Assembly: GCA_041659285.1 (NCBI GenBank)
Contig: JBAZYO010000002.1
Coordinates: forward strand, 1 to 64,000
Direction of reading: 5' to 3'
Length of the DNA stretch: 64,000 nt
Source of the DNA: Vicinamibacterales bacterium
GTDB taxonomy: Bacteria; Acidobacteriota; Vicinamibacteria; Vicinamibacterales; UBA2999
The notes beneath the pieces were generated by a model. The model was given only the letters and a program-made list of their open reading frames with translations. It ran no database searches and was not told where the DNA came from. Position numbers and translations under genes: made by a program. This document shows, in pieces, positions 31,746 to 40,094 of this stretch. Within the stretch, counting starts at the first letter, position 1. Every line of letters starts with the position of its first letter.

Positions 31746-31782
31746 CTGTAGACGCTCTACAGCCTTAGACGTAGGACGTCTA
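31746..31782. promoter_or_regulatory. Paired palindromes upstream of PadR 2
   Basis: CTGTAGA-CGC-TCTACAG (31746-31762) is a perfect 7-bp palindrome 2 bp upstream of the PadR 2 ATG. TAGACG-(5)-CGTCTA (31766-31771/31777-31782) follows. Repeated GTAGA/TCTAC half-sites suggest a PadR operator between the divergent padR and macA genes. It could also be a member of a dispersed repeat. Confidence 0.45.
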
Positions 31783-31800
31783 CGGCTTGTTCCGGGGATG

Positions 31801-31839
31801 AGGAGTTCAGGAGGTTGGCGAGATCAGGAGTATTCCTGG
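31801..31839. repeat. GGAG-rich short repeat in the padR/macA spacer
   Basis: AGGAGTTCAGGAGG and AGATCAGGAG repeat an AGGAG/TCAGGAG theme with 10-20 bp spacing. The text resembles the arms of the inverted repeat at 14895-14953. Weak assignment. Confidence 0.35.
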
Positions 31840-31896
31840 CCGGGATTCTGCTCTCTGGGGCGTAAACAGGCGCGCTGCCCCGAGAGTAACCAAGGC

Positions 31897-33576
31897 ATGA
31901 AGCGAGCGATCATCGTCCTCGTGGTCCTGGCGGTGATTGCAGCCGGAGCCGGAGCCTGGTATTTCACCCGCGCGCGCGTCGAGGTGGCGGTCAACACCGT
32001 GCCCGTGACCCGCGGCGACATCATCGACACCGTCGGCGCGACCGGCACCGTGCAGGCGGTCACGACGGTGCAGGTGGGCAGCCAGGTCTCGGGCAACATC
32101 GAGTGGCTCGGCGCCGACTTCAATTCCATCGTCAAGAAGGGGCAGGTCGTGGCGAGGCTCGATCCGTCGCTGTTCGACGCCCAGCTCCGGCAGGTGCAGG
32201 CCAACCTGAGCCAGGCCCGCGCCAACCTCACCCGGGCCAACAGCGAACTGGATCGCACCAAGGTGCAGTTGACCGACGCGCGGCAGAAGCACGCGCGCGC
32301 GATCGAGTTGGCGAGCAAGAGCCTGATCGCCCAGAGCGACCTGGACGCGGCCAAGATCGCGGTCGACTCAGCGACCGCCGGCGTCGCGTCCCAGGAAGCG
32401 TCGGTCACCCAGTCGCGCGCGGCGGTGACGCAGGCGGAAGCGTCCGTGAATCAGTCCCAGGTGAATCGCGACCACACGGTCATCAAGGCGCCCATCGACG
32501 GCATCGTCACCCAGCGGAGTGTGGATGTCGGCCAGACCGTGGCCGCCAGCATGTCGGCGCCGACGCTGTTCGTGATCGCCGCGGACCTGACCGAGATGCA
32601 GGTCAATGCCAACATTGACGAAGCCGACGTCGGCCGCATTCGTCCGGGCCAGCACGTGACCTTCCGCGTGGATGCCTACCCCACTGACAACTTTCAGGGC
32701 GCCGTTACGCAGGTCCGCCTCCAGCCGGTGGTGGTCCAGAACGTCACCACCTACGGCACGGTCATCACCGTGCCCAACCAGGAGCTCAAGCTCAAGCCGG
32801 GTATGACGGCGAACGTGAAGATCGAGATCAACAAGCGCACCAACGCGTTGCGCATCAGCAATGCCGCGCTGCGCTTCCGTCCGACGACCGAGATCTTTGC
32901 GGCGCTGAACCAGACGGCGCCGCCGGAGCTGGCCGCCGGCGCCGGCCGTGGCGGGCGCCCCATGCCCGGCGGCGAGGGCCCACAAGCACCAGCAGCCGCA
33001 ACCGAAGCCAGCCGCCCCGGCGCGACTGCGGCACGTGTTCCACCGGCGGTACCGGCTGCACCCGACTCACCTGCCGCTGAAGGATCTGGCGGTCGGGGTG
33101 GACGAAGCGGTGGCGGCGGAGATGTCCAGGGCCGCATGCTCGAACGCTTCAAGACGATGTCGGCCGGGGAGCGGACGCAGTTTCTGGCCCGGATGAAAGA
33201 GCGCGGCACCGATACGGCCGCCTTTGAAGCGATGATGCCGCGGAGCAAGGCGCCGGGGAGCGCGCCGAAGCAGCAGGCGCAAACCATCGACGCGTTGTTT
33301 GCGCCGCTGCCACTGGTGGAGTCGCGAGGCCGCGCCTGGCTCTTCACCGCGGGACAGTTGACGCTGGTCAACCTGCGACTTGGGATCAGCGATGGCACCA
33401 ATACCGAGCTGTTGACGCAAGACCTGCCCGAGGGCACGGAAGTGGTGACCGGTGTCACCGGCCAGACCGCAACGAGGGCCACGCCCACGCAAGGTGGCGC
33501 CGCGAATCCACTGATGCCAGCTGGACGTGGCGGCCGCCCGCCCGGCGGGGCCGGCGGTCGTGGCGGCGGCAGGTAG
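31897..33576 (+). CDS. MacA-like periplasmic adaptor subunit (HlyD/RND family)
   Basis: 559 residues. An N-terminal membrane anchor (RAIIVLVVLAVIAAGAGAWYF) is followed by the lipoyl half-motif (TVQAVTTVQVGSQVSGNIEWLGADFNSIVKKGQVVARLDPSLFDAQL), a long alpha-helical hairpin (about 95-195), the second lipoyl half and a beta-barrel (TEMQVNANIDEADVGRIRPGQHVTFRVDAYPTDNFQGAVTQVR). It adapts an inner-membrane MacB pump to an outer-membrane channel. From about residue 345 to 415 there is a Gly/Arg/Pro/Ala-rich insertion and a helical segment not seen in standard MacA, and the C-terminus is a GRGG-rich tail. ATG 31897 begins the anchor. No TolC gene is nearby. Confidence 0.88.
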   Translation: MKRAIIVLVVLAVIAAGAGAWYFTRARVEVAVNTVPVTRGDIIDTVGATGTVQAVTTVQVGSQVSGNIEWLGADFNSIVKKGQVVARLDPSLFDAQLRQVQANLSQARANLTRANSELDRTKVQLTDARQKHARAIELASKSLIAQSDLDAAKIAVDSATAGVASQEASVTQSRAAVTQAEASVNQSQVNRDHTVIKAPIDGIVTQRSVDVGQTVAASMSAPTLFVIAADLTEMQVNANIDEADVGRIRPGQHVTFRVDAYPTDNFQGAVTQVRLQPVVVQNVTTYGTVITVPNQELKLKPGMTANVKIEINKRTNALRISNAALRFRPTTEIFAALNQTAPPELAAGAGRGGRPMPGGEGPQAPAAATEASRPGATAARVPPAVPAAPDSPAAEGSGGRGGRSGGGGDVQGRMLERFKTMSAGERTQFLARMKERGTDTAAFEAMMPRSKAPGSAPKQQAQTIDALFAPLPLVESRGRAWLFTAGQLTLVNLRLGISDGTNTELLTQDLPEGTEVVTGVTGQTATRATPTQGGAANPLMPAGRGGRPPGGAGGRGGGR

Positions 33577-33580
33577 ATCC

Positions 33581-33587
33581 AAAGGAG
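33581..33587 (+). promoter_or_regulatory. Ribosome binding site deciding a GTG start
   Basis: AAAGGAG, five bases before GTG 33593, supports the GTG as start of the MacB-type ATPase rather than any codon in the overlapping upstream frame. Confidence 0.75.
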
Positions 33588-33592
33588 TCCGC

Positions 33593-34357
33593 GTGCCGGA
33601 GAACACCACGAACATCATCGCCACGAAAAGCCTGGTCAAGACCTACGTGGTCGGAGAGCACCAGGTGAAGGCCCTGCGTGGCGTCAACCTGGACGTGCCA
33701 CGCGGCGAGTTCCTCTCCGTCACGGGCCCCTCCGGCTCCGGCAAGTCGACTTTCATGCACATTGTGGGCTGCCTCGCCAGGCCCACGTCGGGTCAGTACT
33801 TCCTCGATGGCCAGGACGTCTCACAGATGTCGAAGAACGAGCTCGCGGCCGTGCGCAACACGAACATTGGATTCGTGTTCCAGGGATTCAACCTGCTGTC
33901 GCGGACGTCCGCGCTGGACAATGTCGAACTGCCGCTGCTCTATGGCAGGTCGTCGCTCAAGACGTCGGAGCGCCATCGCCGGGCCAAGGACATGCTGGCG
34001 GCCGTCGGGCTCGGCGACCGCGCCAGCCACCATCCCAACCAGCTCTCGGGCGGCCAGCAACAGCGCGTCGCCATCGCGCGCGCCCTGGTCAACGAACCGT
34101 CGATTGTTCTGGCCGACGAGCCGACCGGCAACCTGGATACGCGGACCAGCATCGAAGTCATGGGGCTGTTCCAGCGGCTGAACATCGAGCGCGGCATCAC
34201 GATCGTGCTGATCACGCACGAACACGACATCGCCGAGTACGGCACGCGCATCGTGTCGTTCCGCGACGGTCTGGTCGTGACCGATCGCGCGGTCACCACG
34301 CGCCGGATGGCCGCCGACGAACTCGCCAACCTCCCGGCCGAAGCGCAGGCGGTATAA
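33593..34357 (+). CDS. MacB-type ABC transporter ATP-binding protein
   Basis: 254 residues. Walker A GPSGSGKST, signature LSGGQQQRVAIARAL, Walker B SIVLADEPTGNLD and switch histidine ITHEHD are intact; this is the LolD/MacB ATPase class. The start is GTG at 33593, preceded by AAAGGAG five bases away (33581-33587). The gene is 3 bp from the permease gene. It energises the split MacB pump with the adaptor upstream. Confidence 0.93.
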   Translation: MPENTTNIIATKSLVKTYVVGEHQVKALRGVNLDVPRGEFLSVTGPSGSGKSTFMHIVGCLARPTSGQYFLDGQDVSQMSKNELAAVRNTNIGFVFQGFNLLSRTSALDNVELPLLYGRSSLKTSERHRRAKDMLAAVGLGDRASHHPNQLSGGQQQRVAIARALVNEPSIVLADEPTGNLDTRTSIEVMGLFQRLNIERGITIVLITHEHDIAEYGTRIVSFRDGLVVTDRAVTTRRMAADELANLPAEAQAV

Positions 34358-34360
34358 GCC

Positions 34361-35572
34361 ATGAGCATCCTGATGGTCTTCCGCGTCGCCCTCAAGGCAC
34401 TCGCTCGCAACAAGCTGCGCACCGCGTTGACCATGCTGGGCATGATCATCGGCGTCGGCGCCGTCATCACCATGGTGGCCCTCGGCAGCGGCGCCCAGTC
34501 GTCGATCGAAACGCAGATCCAGGCGGCGGGCACCAACATGATCATGGTGAGCGCCGGCAACTTCATGTCAGCAGGCGTCCGCACCGGCCAGGGCAGCGCC
34601 AGCACGCTGACGCCGGAAGATGCGCAGGCCATTGCCGAGGTCACCGGCGTGCAATACATCGCGCCCGGGGTCAACACGCGCGGCCAGGTCGTGGCCGGCA
34701 ACCTGAATTGGGGCACGCAGATCCAGGGCACCGACGTCGACCTGCCGCTAATCCGCTCGTGGCCCACGGCCCGCGGTGCGTTCTTCAGCCCGGCCGACGT
34801 GGCCTCGGCCGCCAAGGTCGCGGTGCTCGGCGCCGTCGTTCACGAGCAGTTGTTTGGCGCCGACGTCGATCCGGTCGGCCAGGTCATCCGCATCAACAAC
34901 CAGCCGTTCACCGTGTCCGGCGTCATGGCCAGCAAGGGCCAGTCGGGCATGGGCCAGGACCAGGACGATGTGGTGTATGTACCGTACACGACGGTGATGA
35001 AAAAACTGCGCGGCATCACCTACGTGCAGAACATCACCGTCTCGGCCGCCTCGGCTGCCGACACCGCGCCCACCGCGGACCGCATTGCCTCGCTGCTGCG
35101 CGCGCGCCACCAGATCGTCGACGAAGACGACTTCATGGTCCGCACCATGGAGGAGATGGCCAGCGTCCGCGTGCAGGCCACCGAAACGATGACGGCGCTG
35201 CTGGCGAGCATTGCCGGCGTCTCGCTGCTGGTCGGCGGCATCGGCATCATGAACATCATGCTGGTGTCGGTGACCGAGCGCACGCGTGAGATCGGCCTGC
35301 GCCTGGCGATCGGCGCACGCGGGCGGGATGTGCTGATGCAGTTCCTGGTCGAGGCGATCGTGCTCAGCCTGGTGGGAGGTGTCATCGGCATCGGGCTTGG
35401 CCTGGGGCTGTCGCGGGGCGTGACGCTGTGGATGTCATGGCCGACCAAGGTGTCGCCAGAAGCGGTCGCGGTCGCGTTTGTCTTCGCCGCCGTCACCGGG
35501 GTGTTCTTCGGCTTCTACCCCGCTCGCAAGGCTGCCGCGCTCGACCCGATCGATGCGCTACGCTTCGAGTAA
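34361..35572 (+). CDS. MacB-type ABC transporter permease
   Basis: 403 residues. The first helix begins KALARNKLRTALTMLGMIIGVGAVITMVALGSGAQ. A MacB-like periplasmic domain (about 45-275) follows, then three C-terminal helices (LLASIAGVSLLVGGIGIMNIMLVSVTERTREIGLRLAIGAR; FLVEAIVLSLVGGVIGIGLGLGLSRG; VAVAFVFAAVTGVFFGFYPARKAAALDPIDALRFE). Together with the ATPase and adaptor this makes a complete tripartite export module lacking only the outer-membrane channel. The substrate (antibiotic, lipid or peptide) is not predictable. Confidence 0.93.
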   Translation: MSILMVFRVALKALARNKLRTALTMLGMIIGVGAVITMVALGSGAQSSIETQIQAAGTNMIMVSAGNFMSAGVRTGQGSASTLTPEDAQAIAEVTGVQYIAPGVNTRGQVVAGNLNWGTQIQGTDVDLPLIRSWPTARGAFFSPADVASAAKVAVLGAVVHEQLFGADVDPVGQVIRINNQPFTVSGVMASKGQSGMGQDQDDVVYVPYTTVMKKLRGITYVQNITVSAASAADTAPTADRIASLLRARHQIVDEDDFMVRTMEEMASVRVQATETMTALLASIAGVSLLVGGIGIMNIMLVSVTERTREIGLRLAIGARGRDVLMQFLVEAIVLSLVGGVIGIGLGLGLSRGVTLWMSWPTKVSPEAVAVAFVFAAVTGVFFGFYPARKAAALDPIDALRFE

Positions 35573-35583
35573 CGATGCGCCAG

Positions 35584-35602
35584 GATCGACGGCATGTCGA
35601 TC
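35584..35602. terminator. Hairpin between convergent macB permease and aldo/keto reductase genes
   Basis: A perfect 7-bp stem GATCGAC-GGCAT-GTCGATC lies in the 52-bp spacer between two convergent stops. There is no U-tract. Placement suggests a bidirectional terminator. Confidence 0.45.
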
Positions 35603-35624
35603 TCAATCGTGAACCAGGGCCCGA

Positions 35625-36608
35625 TCACGGCTCGGTGCCGAGCACCGGGTGCGGGGTGTAGACCTCTTCCACGGCCTTCTGTTCATCCGCTGTCAGGGTC
35701 ACGTGCAGTCCGGCGATCAGTTGATCAAGCTGCTCGAGCTTGGTCGCGCTGATGATCGGTGCCGTCACGCCCGGGCGGTTCGCCACCCAGGCGAGCGCCA
35801 CCTGGATCGGCAGGACGCCCTTCCGCTTCGCCACTTCGACGACGCGCTCGGCGACGTCGTAGTCACTGTCGGCATAGTACAGGCCATGGCCGTAACCGTC
35901 GTGCTGTTCGCGCAGCGACGCATCCCTGGTCCCCCGCTTGCGGTTGCCGGCCAGAAAGCCACGCGCCAGCGGGCTCCACGGAATTACGCCAATGCCCTCG
36001 GCCTGGCACAGCGGCAACATCTCGCGCTCTTCCTCGCGATACACCAGGTTGTAGTGGTTCTGCATCGACACGAACCGCGTCCAGCCGTGCAGGCGCTGGG
36101 TGGCCAGCATGTTCGCGAACTGCCACGCATACATGCTCGACGCGCCGATATAGAGGGCCTTCCCCGCTTTGACGACGTCGTGGAGCGCTTCCAGCGTTTC
36201 TTCGATCGGCGTGTTGGTGTCGTAGCGATGAATCTGGTAGAGATCGACGTAGTCCATGCCGAGGCGCTTGAGCGACCCGTCGATGGCCGCCATGATGTGC
36301 TTGCGCGACAGGCCGCGGCCGTTCTGGTGATCGACCACGGGATAGAACACCTTGGTCGCCAGCACCACTTCCTCGCGGCGGGCGAAGTCCTTGAGGGCGC
36401 GGCCCACCACCTCCTCGCTCACGCCGCGCGAGTACATGTCGGCGGTGTCGAAGAAGTTGATGCCGAGTTCGAGCGCCCGCTTGATAAACGGGCGGCTGGC
36501 CGCCTCGTCCAGCACCCACGGCCGCCACGTGGGCGTGCCGTAGGTCATGGTGCCGAGACACAGTCGCGAGACTTTCAGGCCGGTGGTGCCAAGGCGGACG
36601 TAGTCCAC
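35625..36608 (-). CDS. Aldo/keto reductase
   Basis: 327 residues. An NADPH-dependent aldo/keto reductase of the YajO/voltage-channel-beta-like group: MDYVRLGTTGLKVSRLCLGTMTYG, the GINFFDTADMYSRGVSEEVVG segment (catalytic D and Y), K in VVLATKVFYP, H in DLYQIHRYDTNTPIEETLEAL, and the cofactor region IPWSPLARGFLAGN. The start is GTG 36608, with GGAG upstream; the frame continues upstream only as shadow of the MFS gene. It overlaps the end of the MFS gene by 34 bp. Substrate unknown. Confidence 0.9.
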   Translation of the reverse strand: MDYVRLGTTGLKVSRLCLGTMTYGTPTWRPWVLDEAASRPFIKRALELGINFFDTADMYSRGVSEEVVGRALKDFARREEVVLATKVFYPVVDHQNGRGLSRKHIMAAIDGSLKRLGMDYVDLYQIHRYDTNTPIEETLEALHDVVKAGKALYIGASSMYAWQFANMLATQRLHGWTRFVSMQNHYNLVYREEEREMLPLCQAEGIGVIPWSPLARGFLAGNRKRGTRDASLREQHDGYGHGLYYADSDYDVAERVVEVAKRKGVLPIQVALAWVANRPGVTAPIISATKLEQLDQLIAGLHVTLTADEQKAVEEVYTPHPVLGTEP

Positions 36609-37813
36609 TGTCGTTTCTCCATGAAGAGGAAGTACGGAATCGAGAGCAGCGCGAGCACGGCCGCCACCATGAAGGCCCGGCTGAAGCCATAGTGCTCGCT
36701 CAGCCAGCCCATGGAGATCGAACCGGTGCCGATCCCAGTGTCGAAGGCGCCAATCAAGGCACCGAAGGTGGCGCCCCGGCGATGGTCGGGCACGTGATGC
36801 ATCAAGTGGGCCACGAAGATCGGATAGGCCGAGCCGAAGCCCACGCCGAACAGGACCGCCGACAAGGCGAAGGTCATCCGGGTCGAGGCGAACGCGAGCA
36901 CGACGACGCCGAACACCATCATCGCGAGGCACGGCACGATCACCCGGGCGTGACCAACCCGGTCGGCATAGCGGCCGATGAACGGGCGCGTGGCCACGAT
37001 CGACAGCGCGAAGATCGTGAAGAACAGCGCCCGGGGAGTCACGCCGACGGTATCGGCATAGACGGCGACGAAGCTGGTGATGCCGCCGTAGCTGAACGAG
37101 TAGAGAAACAGGGTGACGGCGCCGACGATCACGCGCCACTCCACCAGGTCCGATGGCTTCAGCGACAGCGGCGGCATCTCCCGCCGCCGGTCCGGCGGCA
37201 GCCGCCAGGCGATAACGGCCATGATCAGGTTCAACGCCGCCGATTCGAGGCACAGCAGCGTCCATCCGCCGCGGTCGAAGACCCACAGGCCGAGCCACGG
37301 CGCGATCGCCACCGCCAGGATGCTGGCGAAACCGGCATAGCCCAGTCCTTCGGCCCGGCGCGACTGGGGAACGATGTCGATGACGTAGGCGCTGGAGGAC
37401 GACAGCAACCCCGACCAGAACACGCCGTGGACGAGGACCAGCGACAGGATGACCTGGTAGGACGGTGCCACCGCGTAGAGCAGCGAGAAAGCGGTGATGG
37501 CGAGGCTGGCCACGATCAGCACCCGCCGCTTGCCGAAGCGATCGCCGATGGCCCCCGTGATCGGCGCCGACACCGCGGAGGCGTAGGTCAGAAAGCCGAG
37601 AAAGAGCCCGGCTTCACTCCCCGTCCCGCCGAGCGAGAGGATGTGAAACGGCGCCGTCGGCAGCAACTGGAACGCGGACATGAAGACCGTGAAACTGTAG
37701 CTGCACATCAGGAAGAAGCGCGGTGTGAAGAGCTCGTCCCGCCGTAGCTCCTGGGGTTCGAGAGGAGCGGAGGCGGACGGTTCAGGCTGTGACGTCGAGG
37801 ACGAGCTTGCCAA
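36575..37813 (-). CDS. MFS transporter
   Basis: 412 residues, about 12 transmembrane helices. Between helices 2 and 3 is the MFS motif A (GAIGDRFGKRRVLI), and the second half has the equivalent GRYADRVGHARVIV. After a hydrophilic N-terminus (35 residues) the first helix begins FFLMCSYSFTVFMSAFQLLP. Both gene ends overlap neighbours (32 bp with the quinone oxidoreductase, 34 bp with the aldo/keto reductase), so the three are probably one transcription unit. Substrate unknown. Confidence 0.88.
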   Translation of the reverse strand: MASSSSTSQPEPSASAPLEPQELRRDELFTPRFFLMCSYSFTVFMSAFQLLPTAPFHILSLGGTGSEAGLFLGFLTYASAVSAPITGAIGDRFGKRRVLIVASLAITAFSLLYAVAPSYQVILSLVLVHGVFWSGLLSSSSAYVIDIVPQSRRAEGLGYAGFASILAVAIAPWLGLWVFDRGGWTLLCLESAALNLIMAVIAWRLPPDRRREMPPLSLKPSDLVEWRVIVGAVTLFLYSFSYGGITSFVAVYADTVGVTPRALFFTIFALSIVATRPFIGRYADRVGHARVIVPCLAMMVFGVVVLAFASTRMTFALSAVLFGVGFGSAYPIFVAHLMHHVPDHRRGATFGALIGAFDTGIGTGSISMGWLSEHYGFSRAFMVAAVLALLSIPYFLFMEKRQWTTSALAPPA

Positions 37814-38765
37814 TGTGCGTGCCGGCCTCCATGAGCCGGTGGGCGTCCGCGGCCTGTGCCAGCGGAAACACCTGGTGAATGATCGGCCGCACCGCGCGCG
37901 ACTCGAGCAGCGGCCACACCTGCCGCCGCAGTTCGGCCGCGATGGCGCCCTTTTCCTCCGGCGAGCGTGGACGCAGGGTCGACCCGGTAATCCACGCGCG
38001 CTTGCGCATCAGCACCGAGAAATCCACCTCGGCCTTCGGGCTCCTGAGAAACGCAATCTGGACCAGGCGGCCCTCGGTGGCCAGCAGGTCCACGTTGCGG
38101 GCCAGGTAGTCGCCGCCGACCATGTCGAGGATGAGATCCACGCCGCGGTCGCCGGTGGCCTCCTTCAGCGCCGCCACCCAGTCGGTGGTGCGATAGTTGA
38201 TCGCGATGTCGGCGCCGAGGTCGCGGCACGCCGCGCACTTCTCGTCGCTGCCGGCGGTGGCAAACACCCACGCCGCGAATTCCCGCGACAACTGGATCGC
38301 GGTGGTGCCGATGCCGCTGGTGCCGCCATGAATCAGGATCGACTCGCTCTCGTGCAGCCGCCCGCGCTGGAACACGTTGGTCCAGACCGTGAAGTAGGTC
38401 TCCGGAATGGCCGCCGCTTCGATGAAGCTCAGGCCCTTCGGCATCGGCAACACCTGTTCGTACGGCACGGCCGCCAGTTCGGCGTAGCCGCCGCCGGCGA
38501 CCAGCGCGCACACGTCGTCGCCAATCGCGAAGCCGGTGACGCCGGTGCCAAGGGCGATGACGGTGCCGGCCACTTCGAGGCCCGGAATATCGGAGGCGCC
38601 AGGTGGAGGCGGGTATTTGCCGAGCCGCTGGATGATGTCGGGGCGATTGACACCGGCCGCCGCCACGTCGATGAGCACGTCACCCGGCCCGGCCGACGGG
38701 TCCGGCCGCTGACCGAGCCTCAGGACATCCGGCGGCCCGAAGCTCGTGATCTCAACGGCGCGCAT
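37782..38765 (-). CDS. NAD(P)H-quinone oxidoreductase, zinc-independent MDR family
   Basis: 327 residues. A medium-chain dehydrogenase/reductase of the QOR/PIG3 type: MRAVEITSFGPPDVLRLGQRPDP, AAAGVNRPDIIQRLGKYPPPPG, GLEVAGTVIALGTG, and the NADPH-binding region LIHGGTSGIGTTAIQLSREFAAWVFATAGSDEK. The structural and catalytic zinc cysteines of alcohol dehydrogenases are absent, as expected for the quinone reductase branch. Follows the DUF885 gene by 6 bp. Confidence 0.92.
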   Translation of the reverse strand: MRAVEITSFGPPDVLRLGQRPDPSAGPGDVLIDVAAAGVNRPDIIQRLGKYPPPPGASDIPGLEVAGTVIALGTGVTGFAIGDDVCALVAGGGYAELAAVPYEQVLPMPKGLSFIEAAAIPETYFTVWTNVFQRGRLHESESILIHGGTSGIGTTAIQLSREFAAWVFATAGSDEKCAACRDLGADIAINYRTTDWVAALKEATGDRGVDLILDMVGGDYLARNVDLLATEGRLVQIAFLRSPKAEVDFSVLMRKRAWITGSTLRPRSPEEKGAIAAELRRQVWPLLESRAVRPIIHQVFPLAQAADAHRLMEAGTHIGKLVLDVTA

Positions 38766-38771
38766 CGCGGC

Positions 38772-40094
38772 CTACTTCAGCCCCGATGGCAGCCGGGGTG
38801 ACGACAGCAGCGCCGCGAACTCACGCCACTGCCTGGCCGCCGTCGGCTGGCGCCCGGACTTCTTCGCGATGTAGTCGCGGATCAGGTCCTTGCCCAGGTT
38901 GTAGTTGATCACGTAGCTGCGGTACTGGTCGATGAACTTGACGCGCTGCTCGGCGCGCGGCTTCGTGTACATCGCGTACTTCTCGAGCCAGGCGGCCGCG
39001 CCGGCGCGGTCGATGCTGCCGTCGAGGTAGCGGCGTGCCGCCTCGTTGCCGGCATACGACAGGCGATCCACCAGCGCCAGCACGTCGTAGTACTCCTGCA
39101 CCCGCTTGGCGTCGAGGCCGGCCAGGGGAAACAGCACGTCGCGCTCGAAGGCCACGCGGTCCGCCGGCGAGAACGCCACTTCGATGCCGAAATTCGCCGT
39201 GCCCTCGGCAATCAGCGACTGCGACGAGAACAGCGGATACACCGTGAATTCAATCCAGCCGCGGTCGCGAACCAGGTTCTTCTCCAGGAGCACGTTGTAG
39301 ACGTGATGCCCCGGGTAGCCCTCGTGGCACGCCAGGTCGACCGCGCGATCGATGTAGATCGGCAGGTCGGTGTTCACCTGGATCAGGCTCTTGTAGCCGC
39401 CCTGGTACCAGTTATACCCGCTCCACGACTTGCCGGTGACGTACTCGACCGTGAAGCGCTCCGTCGCCGGCAGCTCAACGTGCGCCTGGGTCCGGTCGCG
39501 GCAGGCGCGGATGGCTTCGCGAAACACCCGATCGACCCGGGCGGCCGGAATGACGAACGCCTGCTTGAAGCGGTCGTAGCGATCGATCAGCGAACCGTCG
39601 CCGGGGAGGCGGGCCTCGAGTTGCTTGAGCACGGCTTCAAACTCCGCTTCGGTCCGGGTGGGCGCCACGGCATCGTAGAGCGCCTGCGACTCTTCATCGA
39701 AGGTCAGGCGCTTGCCCTGCAGCATCGACACGCGCGCGCGCAACGCCGACATCTGCCGGGTCAGGTAGTGCCGGCGCAGCGCCCACAGTTCGGCGTCACC
39801 GGCCACGGGCGAGGCCGCCGGCACCGCCGCCAAGTCGTTCTCGAGCGCCCCGGCCTGCTGGTCGATGGCGGCCAGCGTCAGCTTCTCCGCTTCCGCCGCC
39901 TTGCGCCATTCGGGCGGGCCGTAGAACGCATCCACGTAATCGGCGTCGTGCTGGCCGACCGCGAGCACCAGCTTGACGTAGCGCTCCGCGACAGTCTTCA
40001 TGGGGTCTGACGGAGGCGCCTGACCGGTCAGCATGGCTGGAACCCCCAGCAGTGCGCAGACCGCGAGCACATGGAGAACCCGTTCATTTGCCAT
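38772..40094 (-). CDS. Secreted DUF885 family protein
   Basis: About 440 residues with a signal peptide (RVLHVLAVCALLGVPAMLTGQ). DUF885 proteins are predicted zinc-dependent peptidases of the gluzincin type. Here the region DLACHEGYPGHHVYNVLLEKNL carries the HEGYPGHH metal motif, with further acidic residues in LIAEGTANFGIEVAF. Two starts are possible, ATG 40094 and ATG 40106; the first gives the better signal peptide. It overlaps the end of the dehydrogenase gene upstream by 11 bp. Substrate unknown. Confidence 0.87.
   Translation of the reverse strand: MANERVLHVLAVCALLGVPAMLTGQAPPSDPMKTVAERYVKLVLAVGQHDADYVDAFYGPPEWRKAAEAEKLTLAAIDQQAGALENDLAAVPAASPVAGDAELWALRRHYLTRQMSALRARVSMLQGKRLTFDEESQALYDAVAPTRTEAEFEAVLKQLEARLPGDGSLIDRYDRFKQAFVIPAARVDRVFREAIRACRDRTQAHVELPATERFTVEYVTGKSWSGYNWYQGGYKSLIQVNTDLPIYIDRAVDLACHEGYPGHHVYNVLLEKNLVRDRGWIEFTVYPLFSSQSLIAEGTANFGIEVAFSPADRVAFERDVLFPLAGLDAKRVQEYYDVLALVDRLSYAGNEAARRYLDGSIDRAGAAAWLEKYAMYTKPRAEQRVKFIDQYRSYVINYNLGKDLIRDYIAKKSGRQPTAARQWREFAALLSSPRLPSGLK

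Noticed and set aside
36609..37298. N-terminal extension of the aldo/keto reductase
   Set aside because: It reads the MFS gene out of frame; the GTG at 36608 with GGAG upstream begins the family.
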